Shown one piece after another: positions 7,703-15,604 of a stretch of DNA of 25,318 nucleotides. Both the position numbers and the translations under genes were made by a program. Below the pieces are notes generated by a model, which had not been told where the DNA came from, did not search any database, and saw nothing but the letters and a program-made list of their open reading frames with translations. Source of the stretch: JABDKJ01 sp039028335 (GTDB lineage Bacteria > Bacteroidota > Bacteroidia > Flavobacteriales_D > JABDKJ01); assembly GCA_039028335.1 (NCBI GenBank), contig JBCCIF010000046.1, forward strand, positions 1 through 25,318, read 5' to 3'. How positions within the stretch are numbered: the first letter of the stretch is position 1; the number at the start of each line of letters is the position of its first letter.

Positions 7703-9217
7703 TTAATTGTTTTCAGCTTCGTCCAACATTTTTTGCCCAGCTTCAATAGCCTCTTCAATTGTTCCTTTCAAGTTGAAGGCAGCTTCAGGGTATTGATCTA
7801 CTTCACCATCAAGAATCATATTAAATCCTTTAATCGTATCTTCTATTGATACAAGTACACCTGGCGTTCCTGTAAATTGTTCTGCAACGTGGAAAGGTTG
7901 AGATAAGAATCTAGCAACTTTTCGAGCACGGTAAACAGTCATTTTATCCTCTTCACTTAATTCATCCATACCAAGGATAGCGATAATATCCTGCAACTCG
8001 TTATAGCGCTGAAGTGTTTCTTTTACTCTTTGTGCTGTGTTGTAGTGCAGATCCCCTACAATTTCTGGTGTCAAAATTCTTGAAGTTGAATCCAATGGGT
8101 CAACCGCAGGATATATACCCAATGAGGCGATCTTTCTTGAAAGTACTGTTGTCGCATCCAAGTGAGAAAAGGTAGTTGCTGGTGCAGGGTCAGTTAAGTC
8201 ATCCGCGGGCACGTATACAGCCTGAACCGAAGTAATTGATCCTTTCTTTGTCGAAGTAATTCGCTCCTGCATCTGTCCCATTTCCGTTGCCAAGGTAGGT
8301 TGGTATCCTACTGCTGAAGGCATACGCCCTAGAAGTGCAGACACTTCCGAACCTGCCTGAGTAAATCTAAAGATATTGTCAATAAAGAAAAGAATATCAT
8401 TTCCACCGCCATCTGATCCACCACCATCACGATAGTATTCAGCCATAGTCAATCCTGAAAGTGCTACTCGAGCTCTTGCTCCAGGAGGCTCATTCATCTG
8501 ACCAAATACAAGTGTTGCTTGAGATTTTGTTAGTTCTTCCTTGTCCACTTTTGAAAGATCCCATTCGCCTTCTTCCATGCTTTGCAAGAATTCCTCACCG
8601 TATTTAATTACACCTGATTCAATCATCTCTCTTAAAAGATCATTTCCTTCACGCGTTCGTTCACCCACTCCGGCAAATACTGAGAAACCAGAATATCCTT
8701 TTGCAATATTATTGATCAACTCCATGATCAAAACTGTCTTTCCAACACCGGCACCACCGAATAATCCAATTTTCCCCCCTTTCGCATAAGGCTCAATAAG
8801 GTCAATTACTTTAATTCCGGTAAATAGAATTTCGTTCGCAGTAGAAAGATCTTCAAATTTTGGTGCTTCTCTATGAATAGGTGAACCACCATCACCTTTC
8901 ATGTCATCAATACCGTCAATGGCTTGTCCAACGACATTAAAAAGTCTTCCTCTTACTTTGTCTCCTGTAGGCATAGTAATGGGTGTGCCAGTGGCGAGTA
9001 CCGGCATTCCTCTTTTGAGACCATCGGTAGCTTCCATCGAAATGGTTCTTACCGTATCCTCTCCAATGTGTTGCTGTGTTTCAAGAACAAGAACAGTTCC
9101 ATCTTGACGTGTAATTTCAAGCGAATCCAAAATATTTGGAAGCTTATTTTCATTTTCAAAACATACGTCAACTACAGGTCCAATTACTTGCGTTACTTTT
9201 CCAATATTGTCAGCCAT
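7703..9217 (-). CDS. atpD: F1Fo ATP synthase subunit beta
   Basis: Catalytic beta subunit of F1, 504 residues. Visible motifs: P-loop GGAGVGKT (154-161), GERTREGNDL (185-194), GQMNEPPGARAR (239-250), the Walker B strand DILFFIDNI, the SALLGRMPSAVGYQPT segment and DELSEED in the C-terminal domain. Compared with the E. coli protein (about 460 residues) it carries an acidic insertion of roughly 25-30 residues around 205-232 and a short glycine-rich insertion at about 265-272 (GGGSDGGG). Both leave the catalytic motifs intact. It heads an atpD-atpC pair with a promoter just upstream, separate from the other subunit genes. Confidence 0.98.
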   Translation of the reverse strand: MADNIGKVTQVIGPVVDVCFENENKLPNILDSLEITRQDGTVLVLETQQHIGEDTVRTISMEATDGLKRGMPVLATGTPITMPTGDKVRGRLFNVVGQAIDGIDDMKGDGGSPIHREAPKFEDLSTANEILFTGIKVIDLIEPYAKGGKIGLFGGAGVGKTVLIMELINNIAKGYSGFSVFAGVGERTREGNDLLREMIESGVIKYGEEFLQSMEEGEWDLSKVDKEELTKSQATLVFGQMNEPPGARARVALSGLTMAEYYRDGGGSDGGGNDILFFIDNIFRFTQAGSEVSALLGRMPSAVGYQPTLATEMGQMQERITSTKKGSITSVQAVYVPADDLTDPAPATTFSHLDATTVLSRKIASLGIYPAVDPLDSTSRILTPEIVGDLHYNTAQRVKETLQRYNELQDIIAILGMDELSEEDKMTVYRARKVARFLSQPFHVAEQFTGTPGVLVSIEDTIKGFNMILDGEVDQYPEAAFNLKGTIEEAIEAGQKMLDEAENN

Positions 9218-9253
9218 TTCTGCTTTTTATTAATGGGTGTTAAAATTCGAGCG

Positions 9254-9284
9254 CAAAATTAGTATTTAATGCTTGAAAATGAAA
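9254..9284 (-). promoter_or_regulatory. Predicted Bacteroidota-type promoter for atpD-atpC
   Basis: On the minus strand a perfect -7 element TAATTTTG (9261 down to 9254) lies 19 bases downstream of TTTC (9284-9281), close to the TTTG/TAnnTTTG consensus. Transcription would begin near 9247, about 30 bases before the atpD ATG. Confidence 0.6.
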
Positions 9285-9340
9285 CTGGATGGATAAAAAT
9301 TGATCTTTTCTTGATAATTTTTTTTCGAAAGCAATTCGGC

Positions 9341-9348
9341 TATCTTTG
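9341..9348 (+). promoter_or_regulatory. Predicted -7 promoter element for ribF
   Basis: TATCTTTG, a perfect TAnnTTTG -7 element, lies about 35 bases before the ribF start. Its flanks are almost the same as those of the ahcY promoter (20931-20938). The -33 region is only a T tract. The 9218-9382 gap holds this and the divergent atpD promoter and no other feature that I see. Confidence 0.6.
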
Positions 9349-9382
9349 TCATTCAGTTCAAACCTATTTTTCGTAGAGCAAA

Positions 9383-10312
9383 TTGAAGATTTACAGGGAT
9401 TTATCTAGTTATAAAGTTGAACATGCAATTTTGACCCAAGGTACCTTTGATGGCGTACATTTAGGACATCGTCAGATCATTGAGCGAATAATCGAAACTG
9501 CAAGAGAGGAAAAAGGAGAATCTGTTCTATTAACTTTTCATCCTCACCCGAGACATGTTTTATTTCCGGACATAGAAGGGCCAATGCTGCTAAGTAGTTT
9601 GGAAGAAAAAATCCAGAAACTTGAAGAAATTGGTCTTGAACATCTGATCATTTATCCTTTTACGAAGGACTTTTCGCGAATGGACGCGGTTCATTTTGTA
9701 AGAGACCTTTTAGTAAATCAAATTCATGCTAAGAAGATTATTGTTGGATATGACCATCATTTTGCTAGAAATAGAGAGGGCAATTTGTCTACTTTGATTG
9801 AGCTTGGCCCTCTGTATGATTTCGAAGTAGAAGAGATTTCTGCTCAGGAGATCGATGATATTAATATCAGTTCGACTAAAATAAGAAAGGCAATTGAAGA
9901 AGGGGATTTGACAACTGCCAATAAATATCTGGGCTATGAGTACGTTTTGAATGGTAGTGTTATTAAAGGCAAACAAGTTGGACGAACGTTAGGATATCCC
10001 ACAGCAAATTTAAATGTTAACGGGCAAGTGAAACTCATACCAAAAGATGGGATATATGTTGTAAAGGCAAGAATAGAGGATAAGCTATACAAGGGAATGA
10101 TGAGCATAGGTTTTAATCCTACTGTTCAAACTGAGAATCGCCAAAGACATATAGAAGTCAATATTTTCGATTTTGATCAGGATATTTATGGGAAGGATGT
10201 TGAGGTTTCAATTGTTCAACGATTGCGAGATGAGGAAAAATTCGAGGATTTAGAGGGATTGAAACGGAAATTGCATGAAGATAAAGTAAGAAGTTTAGAG
10301 ATACTCGGATGA
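9383..10312 (+). CDS. ribF: Bifunctional riboflavin kinase / FAD synthetase
   Basis: Converts riboflavin to FMN and then FAD. The 309 residues match the family. The N-terminal nucleotidyltransferase domain shows TQGTFDGVHLGHRQII (18-33), LTFHPHPRHV and ISSTKIRKAI. The C-terminal flavokinase domain shows GRTLGYPTANL and PKDGIYVV. The start is TTG: an in-frame stop (TAG, 9374-9376) lies three codons upstream and there is no ATG near, while MKIYRDL is a normal beginning for this family. It has a TATCTTTG promoter and its stop overlaps the next start as ATGA. Confidence 0.95.
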   Translation: MKIYRDLSSYKVEHAILTQGTFDGVHLGHRQIIERIIETAREEKGESVLLTFHPHPRHVLFPDIEGPMLLSSLEEKIQKLEEIGLEHLIIYPFTKDFSRMDAVHFVRDLLVNQIHAKKIIVGYDHHFARNREGNLSTLIELGPLYDFEVEEISAQEIDDINISSTKIRKAIEEGDLTTANKYLGYEYVLNGSVIKGKQVGRTLGYPTANLNVNGQVKLIPKDGIYVVKARIEDKLYKGMMSIGFNPTVQTENRQRHIEVNIFDFDQDIYGKDVEVSIVQRLRDEEKFEDLEGLKRKLHEDKVRSLEILG

Positions 10313-10863
10313 AACTAATTTTATTGGTCTTACTTTTTATTTGCTCAAATGCCTCTTCTCAAGAAGTCTTCCGGGACATTGAAAGTGCCGTAGGTAGAGA
10401 AGAAGAGGTTATAGAGCTTGATTTGAAGGGAAAGCGCTATGCCAAATTACCTGAAGAAATCAAGGCTTACAAAAATCTAAAAGTTCTCAAAATTAGACGA
10501 GCCGGTATAACGGATTTGCCGGATTGGTTGGATAAATTGCCCTTGCAGAAAGTGATTCTTACCCGTAATAAATTGAATCATATTCCAAATGTTATATACC
10601 GTCTGAAGGGATTGAGAATTCTTGATTTAGGACATAATAATATTGCTTTAATAGAGCCTGAAATACGGGGCTTACAAGAATTGGAAGAGCTCAATCTATG
10701 GGCAAATTTGATTTATGAGTTTCCCCCAGAATTGAGCGAAATAGCTTCATTGAAAAGCATTAACTTGAGAAGCATCGATTTAAATCGTCATGAACAAGCC
10801 GAGTTGAAAGAAATGCTGCCTGACATTGACCTAATAATGTCTCCTCCCTGCAATTGCAATTAA
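10309..10863 (+). CDS. Small secreted leucine-rich-repeat protein
   Basis: A 184-residue protein with an N-terminal signal sequence (LILLVLLFICSNASSQ, cleavage near residue 18) and about five leucine-rich repeats between residues 33 and 155, for example LKVLKIRRAGITDLPDWL, LRILDLGHNNIALIEPEI and LEELNLWANLIYEFPPEL. These are the plant-type/Bacteroidota 22-24-residue repeats that form a curved binding surface. The protein ends in PPCNCN. Partner and role are unknown. It is translationally coupled to ribF through an ATGA overlap, which need not mean shared function. Its stop codon overlaps the stop of the opposing gene. Confidence 0.85.
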   Translation: MKLILLVLLFICSNASSQEVFRDIESAVGREEEVIELDLKGKRYAKLPEEIKAYKNLKVLKIRRAGITDLPDWLDKLPLQKVILTRNKLNHIPNVIYRLKGLRILDLGHNNIALIEPEIRGLQELEELNLWANLIYEFPPELSEIASLKSINLRSIDLNRHEQAELKEMLPDIDLIMSPPCNCN

Positions 10864-12680
10864 TCTTTGACTATTTTTTTACTGAGGTATCCGTTTTCTG
10901 TAAGCGCATAAAAAATGTACGTTCCAGAAGAAATGGATTGCAGGTCAAACCTATAAAACCCGGTTTGTCTATTGGCGATTATGGGTATTTGTTTCCCTTG
11001 CATATCGAACAAATAGAATTGCTTAAAATTCAGATCTGATTGCAGTGTGAATTGATCAAAAATCGGGTTGGGGAATATGGTGTAAGAATCGGCCAAAATT
11101 TCTTGAATGTCTACAGTTCCATCGAACATAGCAACATGATTAAATTCAACATCGGTTAAATTGCTAAAGTCTCCAGCTATGTAGATGTTATCTTGGAAAC
11201 GGACAATATCGTGCACTTCTCCTGAAGTGGCAAAGAAGGGGTTTCCTGATGTGAAACCAAATGAAGATTCTAAGCTTGAGAGGCTTGACCCTATTATAGT
11301 GGCTAAGCTTGTAGCGTACATTCCTCCTAATATAGTGTCTCCCTCCTCAAGTAAAATGCAGTTGAAATATCCCGTTGAGTCGCTCGATAAATAATTTTGT
11401 GTAAACGCACCTTCGCTTGGAATTTGGATCAATGACTCGTCTTGGTTTTTCACTAAACCGTAATAATGATTGTTTCCAGAGTTGATCAGGCCTCCTATAA
11501 GTACATTGTCATTATTGACATGTATGTCCTTTACAAAACCGTCCAGACCTCCATTAAATTCTAACCATTGTCCCTGACTGGAGAAAAGAGCAATATTATT
11601 GGCTTCAATCGTATTTCCATTTTCAACGATTGATTGAAAATCACCGCCAATAAGCATTTCTACTCCGTATTGTACAATCGAGTTGATTGGTCCACCTTCA
11701 AATTCAGCAACCCAGTTCCAATTTGGATTTTCCCAAATAGCGAGAAGATAATCGACTCCTGCAAATCCTGATGCTAATCCTCCTGCATATAATTTATCGA
11801 GATATATACCAAAACTTTGCGTTTCAGAATATTTACTTGCAAAGACTGCATTGTATGTCCAGGCTTCACCATCCCAAATGGCAATGTCTGCAAATCCGTC
11901 ATTAAATGAGCCTCCGAGGTAGAGTTCTCCTTGATAGATAATCGAGCAATTTACCTTTCCGTTGACACCATCTCCAAGAGATTCAAACTCTGTCCCATTC
12001 CAAGCAACTACATTGTTTACGGCTAGGCCTGATGCGTCAGTGAATTCTCCCGCAATTATAAGTTTTCCTCCATATTCAATTAGGGTTTTTCCAGGCCCAT
12101 TTAGGCCTTGTGCTAAGCTGCTCCAACCTTGCAATGATGGAGGATAGCCTGGCTGAATCCACGCTAATTCGGTTCTTGAAAAACCATATTCATTCGCCCA
12201 TTTATCTAGTTCGCCAGCCGGGATCTCTTGAATATAGGCATTGTTCATTTTACGCTTTACCCATTTTCCTATATGCTCATGCCCGGTTTCCCTTAACATT
12301 TGCCCAACAGCGCAAGCAGTATTCTGTTCATCAATAAAATAAGGGATGCGAAAATCGTGATAAGAATTGCAAGGAAATTTCAGCTCATTGGCATACGTTT
12401 TTAATGCTTCTAGTGCTTCTGATCTCTTTTCAATTTGAGTCTTGTTTAAATGATTCAGGTCAGAATTGCTCAAACTTTGAATGACCATCAATAAATGCAA
12501 GCGTATACGTTGCTCTTCAGAAGTGAAGGAAATTGATTCGTCCAATTCAAAGTGTTTATGGGACCATTCAATGTTGACCTCAAGCATGTGTTCATAAAGT
12601 GTTGCTTTTTGATTGAAATTCAATCCATATACTAAATTGAAAAAAAGGATGAAGCCAAGAGTCGATACGATTTTTCTCAT
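10860..12680 (-). CDS. T9SS-exported protein with kelch-like repeats and C-terminal sorting domain
   Basis: A 606-residue exported protein of unknown function. I chose the ATG at 12680 (MRKIVSTLGFILFFNLVYG, a signal peptide); a longer frame from 12734 would start upstream of the predicted promoter. An N-terminal module at about 100-180 has IPYFIDEQNTACAVG and ELAWIQPGYPP, which I recognise as recurring in secreted Bacteroidota proteins. Residues about 190-520 hold repeats of the form (Y/N)GxLxxGGxF followed by a W(D/N)G or similar strand (LIIAGEFTDASG, LYLGGSFNDG, LYAGGLASG, MLIGGDFQS, IYIAGDFSN), suggesting a beta-propeller-like domain. The last 75 residues (SYTIFPNPIFDQFTL, FDMQGKQI, GTYIFYALTENG, KKIVKD) are a type A T9SS sorting domain, so export through the type IX system to surface or medium is expected. 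Confidence 0.88.
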   Translation of the reverse strand: MRKIVSTLGFILFFNLVYGLNFNQKATLYEHMLEVNIEWSHKHFELDESISFTSEEQRIRLHLLMVIQSLSNSDLNHLNKTQIEKRSEALEALKTYANELKFPCNSYHDFRIPYFIDEQNTACAVGQMLRETGHEHIGKWVKRKMNNAYIQEIPAGELDKWANEYGFSRTELAWIQPGYPPSLQGWSSLAQGLNGPGKTLIEYGGKLIIAGEFTDASGLAVNNVVAWNGTEFESLGDGVNGKVNCSIIYQGELYLGGSFNDGFADIAIWDGEAWTYNAVFASKYSETQSFGIYLDKLYAGGLASGFAGVDYLLAIWENPNWNWVAEFEGGPINSIVQYGVEMLIGGDFQSIVENGNTIEANNIALFSSQGQWLEFNGGLDGFVKDIHVNNDNVLIGGLINSGNNHYYGLVKNQDESLIQIPSEGAFTQNYLSSDSTGYFNCILLEEGDTILGGMYATSLATIIGSSLSSLESSFGFTSGNPFFATSGEVHDIVRFQDNIYIAGDFSNLTDVEFNHVAMFDGTVDIQEILADSYTIFPNPIFDQFTLQSDLNFKQFYLFDMQGKQIPIIANRQTGFYRFDLQSISSGTYIFYALTENGYLSKKIVKD

Positions 12681-12697
12681 GTGGTGCATTTGATTCT

Positions 12698-12705
12698 CAA
12701 AAATA
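12698..12705 (-). promoter_or_regulatory. Predicted -7 element for the T9SS-exported protein gene
   Basis: TATTTTTG on the minus strand, a perfect TAnnTTTG, lies 18 bases before the ATG at 12680, which gives a leader of about 10 bases. It supports the ATG at 12680 as the start. I see no good -33 element. Confidence 0.45.
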
Positions 12706-12768
12706 GGAAAACGAAGTTCCAAGAATATTAACAATGCGTGAAAAAAATGCCAATGAATGTCTTCCTAA

Positions 12769-12801
12769 TTTGGTTAGTGTTTGGTGAAAATGATTAATTT
12801 G
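12769..12801 (+). promoter_or_regulatory. Predicted promoter of the thiamine operon
   Basis: TTTG (12769-12772), a 21-base spacer and TTAATTTG (12794-12801) match the Bacteroidota promoter with one mismatch in the -7 element. Transcription would start near 12808, just before the riboswitch core, which is the expected position. Confidence 0.5.
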
Positions 12802-12811
12802 CAAACACGAT

Positions 12812-12895
12812 TTGGGGTGCCTTCTGCTCAACGATATTGGGTGTCAGGCTGAGAGCAAACCCATTGAACCTGCCCGGGTAATTCCGGGAAGGGAG
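12812..12895 (+). promoter_or_regulatory. TPP (THI-box) riboswitch
   Basis: RNA leader that binds thiamine pyrophosphate and lowers expression of the operon. The conserved core is present in order: GGGGTGCC (12814-12821), a P3 hairpin extended by CTCAA/TTGGG (12827-12831 with 12837-12841), GGCTGAGAG (12847-12855), ACCC (12859-12862, pairing with GGGT 12815-12818 as P2), TTGAACCTG (12864-12872), a P5-like CCCGGG...CCGGG hairpin and AAGGGA (12889-12894). P1 is not clear. No terminator follows, and only 28 bases separate the core from the thiS ATG, so control is probably at translation initiation. Confidence 0.95.
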
Positions 12896-12922
12896 TATGA
12901 ATACTTAAATTATATAACTGCG

Positions 12923-13123
12923 ATGCAGGTTTTTGTAAATGACGAGCTCTTGGACGGTGCTTGGAATACATTGGGAGATGTCTTGGTAAGCAATGGAATG
13001 AATGAAACTAAAGGTATTGCCGTTGCGGTGAATAACGAAGTTGTTCCAAAACATAAATGGTCCGAGTTTGATTTAGATGAAAAGGATAAAATATTAATCA
13101 TAAAAGCTGCAGCAGGAGGTTAG
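12923..13123 (+). CDS. thiS: Sulfur carrier protein ThiS
   Basis: Ubiquitin-like sulfur carrier that, as a C-terminal thiocarboxylate, donates sulfur to thiazole synthase ThiG. It has 66 residues with the required C-terminal Gly-Gly (IIKAAAGG) and internal GIAVAVNNEVVPKHKW. The start is the ATG at 12923; the same frame continues upstream to a TTG at 12812, but that part is riboswitch RNA. First gene of the operon, three bases before thiC. No thiF (ThiS adenylyltransferase) is present in the window. Confidence 0.95.
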   Translation: MQVFVNDELLDGAWNTLGDVLVSNGMNETKGIAVAVNNEVVPKHKWSEFDLDEKDKILIIKAAAGG

Positions 13124-13126
13124 AAT

Positions 13127-14977
13127 ATGAAGAAAGAAATTGTGCCATCGGCAAAAAGTAAAATAACGAGAGATGCTTTTCCATCTTCTCGTAAGATATA
13201 TGTTAAAGGTCAGCGCGAGGACGTTCAGGTGCCTATGCGCGAAATAACTTTAAGTGATACAAAAATCAATGGTAAATCTGAGCCCAATATGCCAGTGGTT
13301 GTCTATGACACTTCTGGCCCATATACAGATTCGAGTATCGACATAGACATTCGAAAAGGTCTTCATCCATTGCGGGATAAATGGATCAAAGAACGAGGGG
13401 ACGTTGAAGAATTGCCTTCAATAACTTCTGAATATGGACAGGAAAGACAAAAGGACCCAAGCTTAGACTTCATGCGGTTTGAGCATATTCGAAATCCACT
13501 TCGTGCAAAGAAAGGTCAAAATGTTTCACAAATGCATTATGCCAAAAAAGGAATAATCACGCCTGAAATGGAGTATATCGCAATACGTGAAAATCAGAAG
13601 CGCGAGAGCCAGGAAAAGATTTGGGAGCAACATCCAGGAAATTCTTTTGGTGCTTCAATACCGAAAGTGATTACTCCTGAATTTGTGCGAGAAGAAGTAG
13701 CCAGAGGAAGAGCCATCATTCCGAATAATATTAATCACCCGGAAAGTGAGCCTATGATCATTGGTCGAAATTTCCTCGTAAAGATCAATGCAAATATTGG
13801 GAACTCTGCGGTTACTTCAAGCATTGAAGAAGAGGTTGAAAAAGCTGTTTGGGCTTGCCGTTGGGGGGCAGATACAATCATGGATCTATCAACAGGAAAT
13901 AATATTCACGAGACGCGAGAGTGGATAATTCGCAATTCTCCAGTTCCCATAGGAACCGTTCCTATTTATCAGGCACTTGAAAAGGTAAAAGGGAAGGCCG
14001 AAGATTTGACTTGGGAATTATTTAGAGATACACTCATCGAGCAGGCAGAACAAGGTGTAGATTATTTCACTATACATGCGGGAGTATTATTGAGGTATGT
14101 ACCTATGACAGCAAAAAGGGTAACGGGTATTGTTAGTCGTGGAGGTTCAATTATGGCAAAGTGGTGTTTAGCGCATCACAAGGAAAATTTCCTTTATACA
14201 CATTTCGAAGAAATCTGTGAAATTATGAAGGCTTACGATGTCGCATTTTCATTGGGTGATGGACTCAGGCCGGGAAGTATTGCAGATGCTAACGATGAGG
14301 CGCAATTTGCTGAATTAGAGACCCTAGGTGAGTTAACCCAAATAGCTTGGAAACATGATGTCCAGACAATGATTGAAGGGCCTGGTCATGTTCCAATGCA
14401 TATGATAAAGGAAAATATGGATAAGCAATTATCTCATTGCGGTGAGGCGCCCTTTTATACATTAGGTCCATTGACGACCGATATAGCACCGGGCTACGAT
14501 CATATTACAAGTGGCATTGGTGCTGCAATGATTGGATGGTTTGGAACAGCCATGCTTTGTTATGTGACCCCAAAAGAGCATCTCGGTTTGCCTAATCGAG
14601 AAGACGTTAGACAAGGTGTTGTTACTTATAAGATTGCAGCTCATGCGGCAGATTTAGCTAAAGGTCATCCAGGGAGTCAGCACCGAGATGACGCTTTGAG
14701 CAAAGCGCGATTTGAATTCAGATGGGAAGATCAATTCAATTTAGCGCTAGATCCCGATACGGCTAAAAGTTTTCACGATGAAACACTTCCCGCTGAAGGG
14801 GCAAAAGTCGCACATTTTTGTTCAATGTGTGGCCCAAAGTTTTGCTCTATGAAAATTACCCAAGAGGTAAGAGAATATGCTAAAAACAAAGGGCTTGAAG
14901 AAGAAAAAGCTCTTGCAGAAGGAATGGAAAAAAAATCCAATGAGTTTGCTGAAAAAGGAAATGAAATTTACATCTGA
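13127..14977 (+). CDS. thiC: Phosphomethylpyrimidine synthase ThiC
   Basis: Radical-SAM enzyme that turns aminoimidazole ribotide into HMP-phosphate, the pyrimidine half of thiamine. The 616 residues fit bacterial ThiC. The C-terminal cluster motif is CSMCGPKFCSM (C565, C568, C573, a CX2CX4C arrangement). Other conserved stretches are NIGNSAVTSSIEEEVEKAVW, DLSTGNNIHETREWI, YFTIHAGVLLRYVP, SLGDGLRPGSIADA and IEGPGHVPMHMI. ATG three bases after thiS; three bases before the next gene. Confidence 0.98.
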   Translation: MKKEIVPSAKSKITRDAFPSSRKIYVKGQREDVQVPMREITLSDTKINGKSEPNMPVVVYDTSGPYTDSSIDIDIRKGLHPLRDKWIKERGDVEELPSITSEYGQERQKDPSLDFMRFEHIRNPLRAKKGQNVSQMHYAKKGIITPEMEYIAIRENQKRESQEKIWEQHPGNSFGASIPKVITPEFVREEVARGRAIIPNNINHPESEPMIIGRNFLVKINANIGNSAVTSSIEEEVEKAVWACRWGADTIMDLSTGNNIHETREWIIRNSPVPIGTVPIYQALEKVKGKAEDLTWELFRDTLIEQAEQGVDYFTIHAGVLLRYVPMTAKRVTGIVSRGGSIMAKWCLAHHKENFLYTHFEEICEIMKAYDVAFSLGDGLRPGSIADANDEAQFAELETLGELTQIAWKHDVQTMIEGPGHVPMHMIKENMDKQLSHCGEAPFYTLGPLTTDIAPGYDHITSGIGAAMIGWFGTAMLCYVTPKEHLGLPNREDVRQGVVTYKIAAHAADLAKGHPGSQHRDDALSKARFEFRWEDQFNLALDPDTAKSFHDETLPAEGAKVAHFCSMCGPKFCSMKITQEVREYAKNKGLEEEKALAEGMEKKSNEFAEKGNEIYI

Positions 14978-14980
14978 TTT

Positions 14981-15604
14981 ATGGAACTAAGAGTCATAAC
15001 TCACCCCGATTTTTACGATGGGGAAGCAGAGCAAATTAATGCCATGCTAAAGGATGGATTGGGCCTTATACATATTCGGAAGCCCAAATGGACATACGAT
15101 CAAATTATGAGCCTCTTAGAAGAGATTCATGAATTTTATCATGAACATGTGGTGATACATCAGATGCATGATATGGGAAAAGAGTTTGGACTAGCAGGTG
15201 TGCATCTGAAAAGCACAGAGAGGGATAGAATGAATGATGAGCAGCTTGATGAATGGCTTTCTCAATGGAAAGAAAGAGGATGTAAAGTAAGCACCGCCAT
15301 TCACAATATGGATGAGTTTGATCGCTTTTACTCGCGCTTCAACTTATTGACTGTGAGTCCTGTTTTTGAGTCCATCATGAAACCGGGATATCGTTCTGAG
15401 ATTGATTGGCTGCGTATTCTGAAAGATAGAGAATTGAGCAAAGTGATGGCAATTGGCGGTGTCAGCGTTGATACGATAAGGCATATAGCCAAATTAAATT
15501 TTGGAGCTTGCGGAGCAATGGGAGCAATTTGGAAAGAAGGTATTCCTTTTGAGAATTATAAGAAGTTAAAGAATATATGCGAACAGGAGGTCCATTCGTC
15601 TTAA
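14981..15604 (+). CDS. TenI-like thiazole tautomerase candidate (ThiE superfamily)
   Basis: A 207-residue TIM-barrel protein of the ThiE/TenI superfamily, lying between thiC and thiD. It keeps HIRKPK (31-36), AGVHLKS (72-78), TVSPVF (124-129) and AIGGVS but lacks the Gln-Leu-Arg-X-Lys and Ile-Asn-Asp signatures of true thiamine phosphate synthases. H108 in STAIHNMDEF aligns with the active-site histidine (H122) of Bacillus TenI, which converts the ThiG thiazole product to its aromatic tautomer. That role is my best inference; automated annotation would probably call it thiamine phosphate synthase. A complete ThiE is encoded two genes downstream. The ATG lies three bases after the thiC stop, and the 3' end overlaps thiD by 28 bases. 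Confidence 0.82.
   Translation: MELRVITHPDFYDGEAEQINAMLKDGLGLIHIRKPKWTYDQIMSLLEEIHEFYHEHVVIHQMHDMGKEFGLAGVHLKSTERDRMNDEQLDEWLSQWKERGCKVSTAIHNMDEFDRFYSRFNLLTVSPVFESIMKPGYRSEIDWLRILKDRELSKVMAIGGVSVDTIRHIAKLNFGACGAMGAIWKEGIPFENYKKLKNICEQEVHSS

Noticed and set aside
7464..9217. Complete ATP synthase operon
   Set aside because: Only atpD and atpC are present, bounded by a promoter and a terminator; the divergent neighbour is ribF.
12681..12734. Longer N-terminus for the T9SS-exported protein
   Set aside because: It lies upstream of a perfect -7 element and would bury the signal peptide; the ATG at 12680 begins directly with it.
12893..12906. Terminator after the TPP riboswitch (AGTATGAATACT repeat)
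   Set aside because: The repeat is only 4-5 pairs, AT-rich, and has no T tract; it is too weak for a terminator.
12812..12922. N-terminal extension of thiS from a TTG at 12812
   Set aside because: This segment is the TPP riboswitch core; the ATG at 12923 gives a normal ThiS length.
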